A DNA stretch of 9,166 nucleotides. Origin: Oscillospiraceae bacterium (GTDB lineage: Bacteria > Bacillota > Clostridia > Oscillospirales > Ruminococcaceae). Within the stretch, counting starts at the first letter, position 1. Each line of letters begins with the position of its first letter. A program made the translations under genes and the position numbers. The notes below the pieces were generated by a model, which saw only the letters and a program-made list of their open reading frames with translations, was not told where the DNA came from and made no database searches. The stretch is taken from the NCBI GenBank assembly GCA_900768675.1, contig CAAGDT010000051.1, forward strand, positions 1-9,166. Reading direction: 5' to 3'. This document shows positions 1 through 5,022 of this stretch, piece by piece.

Positions 1-1464
1 TATCATCTGTATGGGCGTAATCTTGTTTGTCTGTCCGAAGGAAGAGGACGCAAGCTCTACACGTCCCATTCTTTCATAAGGAACGTAAAGCGGGCTTGCC
101 TCGCCGGGAAGGTCTATTCCCGTCTTTTCGGTAAAACCGAATGCCTCAAAATAGCTTGTAAAAAGCTTCTTACCAAGCTTTAAGCCTATCTGTATAAATG
201 CAGGGTTGCAGGAGGCGGTAATTGCGCTCTGCAAATCCACGTCCCCGTGACCTGCGGCGCTCCAGCAGTGGAACTTCGTTCCGTCAACCTCGTAGGCTGC
301 AAGGCAGGTGAAATGGGAGTTAAGGTCGATAACCTCCTCTTCAAGAGCAGAGGCGCAGGTTATTACCTTGAATACCGAGCCGGGGAAGTAAAGCTCCGAA
401 ACCGCCTTGTTCTTCCACTGGGTTTCACGCATTTCCGCTTCCGTGTCCTCCAGCTCCTCCTCGATAAGGCGGTTTATCTCCTCCTGGTCGGTAAGGGAGC
501 CTGCGGCGTAGTCGAGAATAAGCTGCTGGTGCAGCTCTTCAAGCTTCTGATTATCGTATTCCGAAAGCTCGGAAGGGTTGTTGAGGTCGTAGCCGGGAGC
601 GGTTGCCATAGCGATAATAGCCCCCGTCTTTGCGTTCATTACAATTCCCGTTGCACGGTTTGCAACCTTATGCTGGGAAATTGCAGTTTCAAGGTTCTTT
701 TCAAGGTAGTGCTGAACAACCTCGTCTATTGTAAGCACAAGGCTGTTACCGTCGCTTGCCTCGTAGCGGTTTTCGTAGTCGTAGGGCATAGCGTCGCCGT
801 TTGCGTCCTTTGCCATTGCAATAAGACCGTCAATGCCCTTCAGATAGTCGTTATAGTATGCCTCAAGACCGTAAATGCCCTCGTTATCGTAGTTGGTAAA
901 GCCGATAATGCTTGAAGCAAGGCTGTTGTTGGGGTAGTAGCGCTTGCTGTTCTCCATAGGCTTTACGGAAAAGGGCGCAAGGTCGTTCTCGTCAATGAAC
1001 TTCTGAACAAGCTCCTTATCCGCCTTGCCCACCTTTTTCTTAACGATATAGTATTCGTTGGCGGTATTCTCGCAGCCCTTCAGGATTTTCTCGTAGTCAA
1101 CGTCAAGAAGCTCTGAAAGGGTCTTACAGATAAGCTCCTTCTTATCCTTGTCGTTTTCCTCTATGCTTTTCGGGGAAATAACAATATCCCAGACGGTTGT
1201 ACTCTGGGCAAGGATTTTATTGTTTCTGTCGTAGATTGTTCCCCGGTTTGCGGTAATCGTATATTTCTTAAGCTGCTGGGAATTTGCCTTTGAGCGGTAG
1301 TACTCGGATTTTACAACCGCCGTGTTATAAAGCACGGTTGTTATGTAGCCCGCAAGAACAAGCAGCAGTGCAAGCACGATAAAGAACATACGCCGCCGCA
1401 TAATTCCCGTAGGAGCAACGATAGGGGTGCTGTTATAGCTGTCAGGCATTTTTCTTTCTGCCAT
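1..1464 (-). CDS. ftsI: Class B penicillin-binding protein (FtsI/SpoVD type), C-terminus outside window
   Basis: Transpeptidase that cross-links peptidoglycan, acting outside the membrane at the septum. 488 codons are visible and the gene leaves the window at position 1. Seen: a short cytoplasmic tail, one membrane segment at about residues 26-44, the class B dimerisation-domain start RGTIYDR at 74-80, the acylation motif SVFK with catalytic Ser363 and Lys366, the second motif SCN at 418-420, and the family signature SFGQ..ITPIQM at the edge. The KTG motif and any PASTA domains would lie beyond the edge, so FtsI/PBP2B and SpoVD cannot be told apart; the symbol is family-level. The ATG at 1464 has AAAGGAAG six bases upstream; a second in-frame ATG at 1449 lacks this. 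It is the fourth gene of the mraZ operon. Odd: an acidic, helix-like stretch at about 302-348 just before the catalytic motif. Confidence 0.93.
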   Translation of the reverse strand, partial: MAERKMPDSYNSTPIVAPTGIMRRRMFFIVLALLLVLAGYITTVLYNTAVVKSEYYRSKANSQQLKKYTITANRGTIYDRNNKILAQSTTVWDIVISPKSIEENDKDKKELICKTLSELLDVDYEKILKGCENTANEYYIVKKKVGKADKELVQKFIDENDLAPFSVKPMENSKRYYPNNSLASSIIGFTNYDNEGIYGLEAYYNDYLKGIDGLIAMAKDANGDAMPYDYENRYEASDGNSLVLTIDEVVQHYLEKNLETAISQHKVANRATGIVMNAKTGAIIAMATAPGYDLNNPSELSEYDNQKLEELHQQLILDYAAGSLTDQEEINRLIEEELEDTEAEMRETQWKNKAVSELYFPGSVFKVITCASALEEEVIDLNSHFTCLAAYEVDGTKFHCWSAAGHGDVDLQSAITASCNPAFIQIGLKLGKKLFTSYFEAFGFTEKTGIDLPGEASPLYVPYERMGRVELASSSFGQTNKITPIQMI

Positions 1465-1492
1465 TAATATCTTCCTTTCGAAGGGGTAGGGG

Positions 1493-1518
1493 ATTACAGC
1501 TTGTCAAACTGCTGTAAT
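1493..1518 (-). other. Hairpin between ftsL and the PBP gene
   Basis: ATTACAGC (1493-1500) and GCTGTAAT (1511-1518) form a perfect 8-bp inverted repeat with a 10-nt loop. It lies in the 67-bp gap between ftsL and the PBP start, inside the presumed operon. There is no T run after it on the minus strand, so it is not an intrinsic terminator. It could be an mRNA processing or stability element; the function is unknown. Confidence 0.5.
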
Positions 1519-1531
1519 AAATTTATATGCG

Positions 1532-2029
1532 TCAGAAGCCCAGATATTCCAGTACGTTCTTGAACCAGTTCTGTATTGAAACGAAAATATCCTTGCTGTC
1601 CTCCGCTACTTCGGTCATCTCCTCTGTGTTAAGGGTAACATAGGTTATCTGTGAGCGCTGGGTTTTCTGGAGTCCAAGCTCCTCTGAGGCGATTTTTTCA
1701 ACGTTATCCAGAGTAACCATACTGTCCAGCTCAGCACGAAGCTGGAGGTTTTCTCTCTCCGCCTGCTCAATCTGAGTCTTTGTTTCGCTTATCATTCCTG
1801 TATAATCGGAAAGCTGTACCTTGCTGTAAAGCACGGCAAAGGCAACAATTGCAGCAAAAGCAATTGCAACCATAGCGGCAAAGGCGTTACCGTTACGTCC
1901 TACCGCTTTTTTTGCAGTCATCTGAAGCTGGCTTTTTTCTCTGCGCTTTTGAGCCTTCTTCCGTTCAAGCTCCTCGTCTGTATCGAAGAGCGAAAGGTCG
2001 TAGGCTAAATTTGAGTTATCGTTATACAC
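1532..2029 (-). CDS. ftsL: FtsL-like septum formation protein
   Basis: Small bitopic division protein. In the known family it pairs with FtsB/DivIC through a coiled coil and activates the septal synthase (FtsW with the class B PBP). Seen: a charged cytoplasmic N-terminus rich in K, R and E (about 20-35), one membrane segment at about 48-68, and a Q/E/L-rich coiled coil at about 70-105 ending in the family-like LDNVEKIASEELGL. The start is GTG at 2029: an in-frame stop lies one codon upstream, the next ATG is at codon 37, and GGAAGGA sits 10 bases before. At 165 residues it is longer than B. subtilis FtsL (about 117); the extra is a C-terminal tail (about 135-165) ending in an aromatic/hydrophobic helix. 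Its place between rsmH and the PBP supports the call, since sequence conservation in this family is low. Confidence 0.85.
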   Translation of the reverse strand: MYNDNSNLAYDLSLFDTDEELERKKAQKRREKSQLQMTAKKAVGRNGNAFAAMVAIAFAAIVAFAVLYSKVQLSDYTGMISETKTQIEQAERENLQLRAELDSMVTLDNVEKIASEELGLQKTQRSQITYVTLNTEEMTEVAEDSKDIFVSIQNWFKNVLEYLGF

Positions 2030-2091
2030 TTTTCAACAATCCTTCCGCTTTCGGTCTGCCTCTCAAAACAAACCGCACAAAATCTCTTTTT

Positions 2092-3015
2092 TCAGAGCTT
2101 TTCAAGCACCCTGAGCTTTGCGCTTCTGCTTCTCGGGTTTTCGGAAAGCTCCTCCTCGTCCGCCGTTATGGGCTTTTTGTTTACAGGAAACGCCTTTGGC
2201 TTATTTCCGCAAACGCAAACGGGAAAATCCTTAGGGCAGGTACAGCCCTCGGAAAGCTCCTTAAATTTCTGCTTAACTATTCTGTCCTCAAGGGAATGGA
2301 AGGTTATAACCGAAAGCCTGCCCCCGGGGGAAAGCAGCTCAAAAGCGTCGTCAAGGGCGGTTTTAAGTACCTCAAGCTCACGGTTTACCTCTATTCTTAT
2401 CGCCTGAAAGGTTTTGCGGCAGGGGTTCTTTTCCCGCCTTACCTTTAAGGGCACGTTGTTTCTGATTATTTCGGCAAGCTCGCCGGTTGTTTTTATAGGT
2501 GCAGTATTTCTTGCACGGACAATTCCTGCCGCAATACCTCTTGCAAACTTCTCCTCGCCGTACTCGAAAAGGATACGGGTAAGCTCCGACTCGGGGTACT
2601 CGTTTACCACGTCAAAGGCGCTTGCTCCCTCGCCGCTCATACGCATATCCAGCGGTGCGTCCTCGTGGAAGGAGAAGCCACGCTCCGGGTTGTCAAGCTG
2701 ATAAGAGGAAACGCCTAAATCCATAAGCGCCCCGTCAATCTGCGTGATTCCGATTTCCGCAAGAGCCGGTTTAATCCGGGCAAAATTACGGTTTATAAAA
2801 GTCGGAGAATAGTCCGAAAGCCGTTTTTTTGCAGCAGCAATAGCCTCCTTATCCTGGTCGAAGCAGATAAGCCTGCCCTTTTCGCCAAGCCGCTTTGCAA
2901 TTTCAAGGCTGTGTCCGCCGCCGCCTGCGGTGCAGTCAACATAGGTTCCCTCGGGTTTTACCGCAAGCCCGTCGACTGCGGGCATAAGCAGCACCGATTT
3001 ATGTGAAAATTCCAT
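2092..3015 (-). CDS. rsmH: 16S rRNA (cytosine-1402-N4)-methyltransferase RsmH (MraW)
   Basis: SAM-dependent enzyme that in the known family methylates N4 of C1402 of 16S rRNA in the ribosomal decoding centre. Read as 307 residues, the usual length. Seen: N-terminal HKSVLL, SAM-binding DCTAGGGGHS (27-36), DLGVSSYQLD (99-108), KTFQAIRIEVNRE (201-213), ITFHSLEDRIVKQ (237-249), a cysteine pattern CTC-N6-CVCG (258-270) common in Firmicute members, and the C-terminal NPRSRSAKLR. I chose the ATG at 3015 because homologues begin M-x-F-x-H-x-x-V. The frame is open to 3120, but that extension would lie wholly inside mraZ and has no family match. The start follows the mraZ stop by one base and has only a weak ribosome site, so translation is probably coupled to mraZ. 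Confidence 0.97.
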   Translation of the reverse strand: MEFSHKSVLLMPAVDGLAVKPEGTYVDCTAGGGGHSLEIAKRLGEKGRLICFDQDKEAIAAAKKRLSDYSPTFINRNFARIKPALAEIGITQIDGALMDLGVSSYQLDNPERGFSFHEDAPLDMRMSGEGASAFDVVNEYPESELTRILFEYGEEKFARGIAAGIVRARNTAPIKTTGELAEIIRNNVPLKVRREKNPCRKTFQAIRIEVNRELEVLKTALDDAFELLSPGGRLSVITFHSLEDRIVKQKFKELSEGCTCPKDFPVCVCGNKPKAFPVNKKPITADEEELSENPRSRSAKLRVLEKL

Positions 3016-3016
3016 A

Positions 3017-3436
3017 TTACAATCCAAGTTCCATAGCCGCTTCTGCAAGATTCTTTGTATCCTGCTCTGCGTTGAACGCGTCCCACTTTGCCTTATCCCA
3101 GATTTCAGCCCTGCCCACAAGGCCTACTATTACTATGTCCGTAGAAAGACCTGCATATTCCCGCAAGGGTGCAGGAATAAGCACACGACCCTGCTTGTCC
3201 GGCTCGATTTCAAAGGCGCTGCCGAAAAGGAAACGCTGAATATCGGCAGTTCTTGTCTGGGGCATTGTCTTGATTTTTTCAACAAGGGCAGCCCAGTCCT
3301 CGGCGGTATATACCTTTATACATTCCGCACCTATTGTTTTGGAGATTATAAAGCTTGAGCCAAATTCTTCTCTTAATTTTATGGGGAAATTCATTCTGCC
3401 CTTTGCGTCAAGGGTACTTTTAAACTCGCCTATCAA
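3017..3436 (-). CDS. mraZ: Transcriptional regulator MraZ
   Basis: DNA-binding protein of the SpoVT-AbrB fold. In the known family it forms a ring-shaped oligomer and binds direct repeats ahead of its own operon. Seen: two AbrB-like halves with the hallmark motifs DAKGRMNFP (residues 10-18) and DKQGRVLIP (80-88), and the typical helix LREEFG/LREYAG after each. 139 residues, family-like. The frame is open to TTG at 3445, but AAGGAGG directly abuts that codon. The in-frame TTG at 3436 has GGAGG nine bases upstream and gives an N-terminus (M-I-G-E-F) like that of homologues, so I choose it. There is no ATG nearby; a TTG start may keep expression low. It heads the division operon, and candidate operator boxes lie in its leader. 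Confidence 0.96.
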   Translation of the reverse strand: MIGEFKSTLDAKGRMNFPIKLREEFGSSFIISKTIGAECIKVYTAEDWAALVEKIKTMPQTRTADIQRFLFGSAFEIEPDKQGRVLIPAPLREYAGLSTDIVIVGLVGRAEIWDKAKWDAFNAEQDTKNLAEAAMELGL

Positions 3437-3466
3437 GCTTTTCAACCTCCTTTTCTAAAAGTTTTC

Positions 3467-3542
3467 CACACTTTCAACAGGCAAAAGGACATTTCGGGAC
3501 ATTTTTAACCCGCAACCTGTTGAAAACTTGGTTGAAAGTGTG
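3467..3542 (-). repeat. Inverted repeat with a duplicated right arm in the mraZ leader
   Basis: CACACTTTCAACAGG (3467-3481) is complementary to two separate segments: CCTGTTGAAA (3516-3525) and GTTGAAAGTGTG (3531-3542). Each matches a different part of the left arm, and they share GTTGAAA, 12 bp apart. The leader RNA could therefore fold in two mutually exclusive ways. The left arm also lies about 15-30 bp ahead of the GGAGG of mraZ. Whether this is a protein-binding site or an RNA switch cannot be decided from sequence. Confidence 0.6.
3487..3504. repeat. Direct repeat GGACATTT at 10-bp spacing
   Basis: GGACATTT occurs at 3487-3494 and 3497-3504, exactly one helical turn apart, in the mraZ leader. 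Spacing of this kind suits side-by-side protein binding on one face of DNA. The sequence differs from the AAAGTG boxes nearby. Confidence 0.5.
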
Positions 3543-3586
3543 AAAAAGTGAACTTTTATCCAAAAAAGTGGACAAAAAACCACTTT
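3535..3586. promoter_or_regulatory. Candidate MraZ box array (AAAGTG repeats)
   Basis: On the plus strand AAAGTG occurs at 3535-3540, 3545-3550 and 3565-3570. The starts are 10 and 20 bp apart, so the boxes sit on one helical register with one position (3555) degenerate. An inverted copy, CCACTTT, is at 3580-3586 and makes a perfect 7-bp dyad with AAAGTGG at 3565-3571 (8-bp spacer). Known MraZ sites in Mollicutes are AAAGTG(T/G) boxes repeated about every 10 bp upstream of mraZ, so this fits autoregulation. Here the array lies just downstream of the likely transcription start and three boxes face away from mraZ. Binding is inferred. Confidence 0.7.
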
Positions 3587-3592
3587 ATGATT

Positions 3593-3621
3593 ATTATACT
3601 ATGAGTCGGAGGAAAAATCAA
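3593..3621 (-). promoter_or_regulatory. Promoter of the mraZ division operon
   Basis: Read on the minus strand: -35 TTGATT (3621-3616), a 17-bp spacer, and a perfect -10 TATAAT (3598-3593). Transcription would begin near 3586, giving a leader of about 150 nt before mraZ and placing the first AAAGTGG box at the start site. No other promoter-like pair is seen between here and mraZ. Confidence 0.75.
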
Positions 3622-3654
3622 GGACAAATTTACGTTTCGGAAGTTAAAAAGCAT

Positions 3655-3684
3655 AAAAAAAATGCTGCCTTTTTTGTGCAGCAT
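3655..3684 (-). terminator. Intrinsic terminator, minus strand (distal of two)
   Basis: ATGCTGC (3662-3668) and GCAGCAT (3678-3684) form a 7-bp stem. On the minus strand it runs into eight T (3662-3655). It stands about 35 bp upstream of the mraZ promoter and would stop any minus-strand transcript from entering the division operon. Confidence 0.7.
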
Positions 3685-3688
3685 AAAC

Positions 3689-3717
3689 AAAAAAATAACT
3701 CCCGTTTTGAGAGTTAT
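3689..3717 (-). terminator. Intrinsic terminator, minus strand (proximal of two)
   Basis: ATAACTC (3695-3701) and GAGTTAT (3711-3717) form a 7-bp stem with a 9-nt loop, followed on the minus strand by seven T (3695-3689). It is separated from the next terminator by only four bases. The stem is AT-rich and weaker, which may be why a second terminator follows. Confidence 0.6.
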
Positions 3718-3968
3718 ATATAATAATTCGGTTCAAAAACACAAAATATTGTGGCTTAGCGGCGCTGAAACCACAGCATACGGGGGATTTGCGGATATTC
3801 TGCAAAAAGCTCCCATTTTTCAACAAGCGGGTGGTGGTAAGAAGTGGTAATTCTCATAAACGGTGGGGATTTGTGGTGATTTTTCAAAAGGTACGCTTTT
3901 GAATCCCGGCAAAGGAACGGTGGCGGTCAATCGGAAGTATGCGTACACATCAGACTTTTCCAAAGCCC
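3718..3968. other. Non-coding stretch, probably repetitive
   Basis: No convincing gene is seen; the open frames on both strands are short and resemble no family I can name. It holds small dyads: CACAA/TTGTG (3740-3753); a stem of TGTGG with CCACA (3750-3775) that pairs better as minus-strand RNA because one C-A mismatch becomes G-U; and TTCAAAAG/CTTTTGAA (3883-3903, 5-nt loop). Several GTGG-containing words recur between 3825 and 3880. The look is of a dispersed intergenic repeat or a degraded sequence, or possibly of an RNA ending at the two minus-strand terminators. This cannot be settled without genome comparison. Confidence 0.4.
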
Positions 3969-4078
3969 GCGCCGCGCTCCGCGCGGCGCACTTGCGGCGG
4001 CTTCGCCGCCGAAAATATCCCCCGTTTTGCGGGAAAAAAGTGCGGCTGCCTTTGGCAGCCGCCGCATAAATGCGGCGG
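3969..4078. repeat. Cluster of five GC-rich hairpins
   Basis: Consecutive palindromes: GCGCCGCGC/GCGCGGCGC (3969-3989, loop TCC); CGGCGGC/GCCGCCG (3995-4011, loop TTC); CCCG/CGGG (4021-4033); GCGGCTGCC/GGCAGCCGC (4042-4062, loop TTT); CCGCCGCA/TGCGGCGG (4059-4078, loop TAAA). The last two overlap by four bases and exclude each other. GC content is much higher than in the neighbours. This resembles intergenic palindromic repeats rather than a gene. Confidence 0.7.
4034..4062 (-). terminator. Intrinsic terminator of the XRE regulator gene
   Basis: Read on the minus strand, the 9-bp GC-rich stem (4062-4042, loop AAA) is followed by AC and then six T (4039-4034). It begins about 40 nt after the regulator's stop codon, which makes it the natural end of that transcript. 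The overlapping hairpin at 4059-4078 would compete with its formation. Confidence 0.65.
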
Positions 4079-4103
4079 AGCAATAACGGGCGCCCTTCCC
4101 GAT

Positions 4104-4631
4104 TTACAGCTTCTCCGCCAGCTCGTCAGCCAGCAGAAGCGCCGCAGCCTTTATCTCCCGGCTTCTGAAAATCCCCTCGTCAGCATATTTCTGAGCATTT
4201 CTGGCAAAACCGATAGCCTCTCTCGGCTTCTCGCAGCCCCTCGCCATTTCCAGATAAGCCCTTGCAAGCACAGCATTCGCCTCGTCGGAAATAACGCTGT
4301 CCGCCCCGCAGTAGGGCATGGCGGTTTCAACCGCCTGAGCGTAATCCCCACGCTTGTAGGCGTTTTTCATCTTGTTAAGCGCCTCGAAGTCCTTATTTAC
4401 CGCATTTTCGCTGTCGTCAAAGGTTTCAAGCTCGTCGGGCAGCAGATAATTCACAGGAAGCTGGAGCACCTTTGCAAGATAGGTAAGAGTTTTTACCGAA
4501 GGGTTAGCAACGCCGCTTTCAATCTGACTCAGCATATTGCGGGTAATAAAATCCCCCACAACGTCCGCCTGGGTCATTTTCCTTGCGAGCCTTGCTTCCT
4601 TAATTCTTTTTCCGAGTTCAACAGAATTCAT
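4104..4631 (-). CDS. XRE-family transcriptional regulator
   Basis: Probable cytoplasmic repressor. Seen: an N-terminal helix-turn-helix of the lambda-Cro/HTH_3 type at about residues 6-64 (RIKEARLARKMTQADV, then ITRNMLSQIESGVANPSVKT for the recognition region, then LAKVLQLPVNYLL). An Ala/Tyr-rich helical C-terminal region at about 75-175 (GDYAQAVETA, ANAVLARAYLEMA, EAIGFARNAQKYA) resembles TPR-like pairs and probably serves oligomerisation or signal sensing. I chose the ATG at 4631, which has AAGGAAGGA nine bases upstream, over the ATG at 4667, which has no ribosome site and adds 12 residues outside the domain. 175 residues, shorter than the RRNPP peptide sensors (about 300). It is divergent from the NfeD/flotillin operon, and matched dyads lie at both promoters, so control of itself and that operon is the simplest inference. 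The ligand is unknown. Confidence 0.88.
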   Translation of the reverse strand: MNSVELGKRIKEARLARKMTQADVVGDFITRNMLSQIESGVANPSVKTLTYLAKVLQLPVNYLLPDELETFDDSENAVNKDFEALNKMKNAYKRGDYAQAVETAMPYCGADSVISDEANAVLARAYLEMARGCEKPREAIGFARNAQKYADEGIFRSREIKAAALLLADELAEKL

Positions 4632-4711
4632 CCGCCCACGTCCTTCCTTACAAGTATCGTCCGACATTCCACACTATACTATTATGTACAGAGAAACCCT
4701 TTGCCGCCGAA

Positions 4712-4731
4712 GCTTTACAATATTGTAAAGC
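4712..4731. promoter_or_regulatory. Perfect 20-bp palindrome upstream of the XRE gene
   Basis: GCTTTACAATATTGTAAAGC is a perfect 20-bp palindrome about 80 bp before the regulator's start codon, inside its probable leader. It contains TTTAC and GTAAA half-sites in the opposite order to the two GTAAAT-N3-ATTTAC dyads nearby. It may be a second operator or a roadblock site for the same regulator, or an RNA hairpin in the leader. No T run follows on the minus strand, so it is not a terminator. Confidence 0.6.
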
Positions 4732-4810
4732 AGGCAAAATCCTATGGCTTCTCTCTTATTCTTCTATCTTTTTCTTGAATCATTTACCTTTTACCATTTC
4801 GGATAATCAA

Positions 4811-4825
4811 GTAAATGTAATTTAC
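4811..4825. promoter_or_regulatory. Candidate operator 1, GTAAAT-N3-ATTTAC
   Basis: GTAAAT (4811-4816), spacer GTA, ATTTAC (4820-4825). On the minus strand it begins 4 bp after the -10 of the proposed regulator promoter and covers the start site. The same dyad recurs at 4988-5002 in the same position relative to the operon promoter. Extra TTTACC words lie at 4783-4788 and 4790-4795. Confidence 0.65.
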
Positions 4826-4829
4826 ATAT

Positions 4830-4858
4830 AGTTTATCACTAATCCCGTGGTTTTTCAA
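4830..4858 (-). promoter_or_regulatory. Probable promoter of the XRE regulator gene
   Basis: Read on the minus strand: -35 TTGAAA (4858-4853), 17-bp spacer, -10 TAAACT (4835-4830), which matches the consensus at only four of six bases. The main support is positional: the dyad at 4811-4825 follows the -10 by 4 bp, exactly as in the strong promoter on the other strand. The leader would be about 190 nt. I found no better pair nearer the gene. Confidence 0.5.
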
Positions 4859-4955
4859 CCCTTTTGCACCAAAAAAATGATTTTCGTCACTTTGTACAAA
4901 AGGAAATGTGCTAAATGTGCAGTATAACGATTTTTAAAAAACCGCTCTGCAAATA

Positions 4956-4983
4956 TTGACAGCGACGGAATTTGTGGTATAAT
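4956..4983 (+). promoter_or_regulatory. Strong promoter of the NfeD/SPFH/flotillin operon
   Basis: Consensus -35 TTGACA (4956-4961), 16-bp spacer, consensus -10 TATAAT (4978-4983), with a TGn extension just before the -10. Start near 4990, leader about 35 nt. This is the sigma-A consensus, unlike the SigW promoter known for the B. subtilis yuaF-floT-yuaI operon. So strong a promoter beside a regulator gene suggests the operon is normally repressed. Confidence 0.85.
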
Positions 4984-4987
4984 GATA

Positions 4988-5002
4988 GTAAATAGAATTT
5001 AC
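4988..5002. promoter_or_regulatory. Candidate operator 2, GTAAAT-N3-ATTTAC
   Basis: GTAAAT (4988-4993), spacer AGA, ATTTAC (4997-5002). It begins 4 bp after the operon -10 and overlaps the expected transcription start, a classic position for repression. It has identical arms and spacing to the copy at 4811-4825, 177 bp away. Confidence 0.7.
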
Positions 5003-5022
5003 ATAGAAAGAGAGGACGCTTT

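Noticed and set aside
247..915. Plus-strand open frame of 222 codons
   Set aside because: It is opposite the PBP gene, whose protein carries all family motifs. The plus-strand product is low in meaning (Val/Leu/Cys-rich) and has no ribosome site or family match.
3016..3120. N-terminal extension of RsmH to an ATG at 3120
   Set aside because: It lies wholly within mraZ in another frame, does not resemble RsmH N-termini, and the ATG at 3015 gives the usual length and M-x-F-x-H start.
3437..3445. TTG at 3445 as the mraZ start
   Set aside because: AAGGAGG directly abuts it, leaving no spacing. The TTG at 3436 is nine bases from GGAGG.
3969..4078. CRISPR-like or attachment-site array
   Set aside because: The hairpins differ from each other in sequence and have no regular spacers; no cas gene or integrase is nearby.
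3820..4083. Small open frames on both strands between the regulator and mraZ promoter
   Set aside because: They run through GC-rich hairpins, give Arg/Ala-rich translations, lack ribosome sites and show no recognisable domain.
4632..4667. Earlier ATG start for the XRE regulator
   Set aside because: It has no ribosome site. The ATG at 4631 has AAGGAAGGA at a good distance and begins just before the helix-turn-helix.
4673..4686. TATAGT or CATAAT as the -10 of the regulator promoter
   Set aside because: No acceptable -35 lies 15-19 bp upstream of either. The TTGAAA-17-TAAACT pair at 4830-4858 is better supported by the dyad position.
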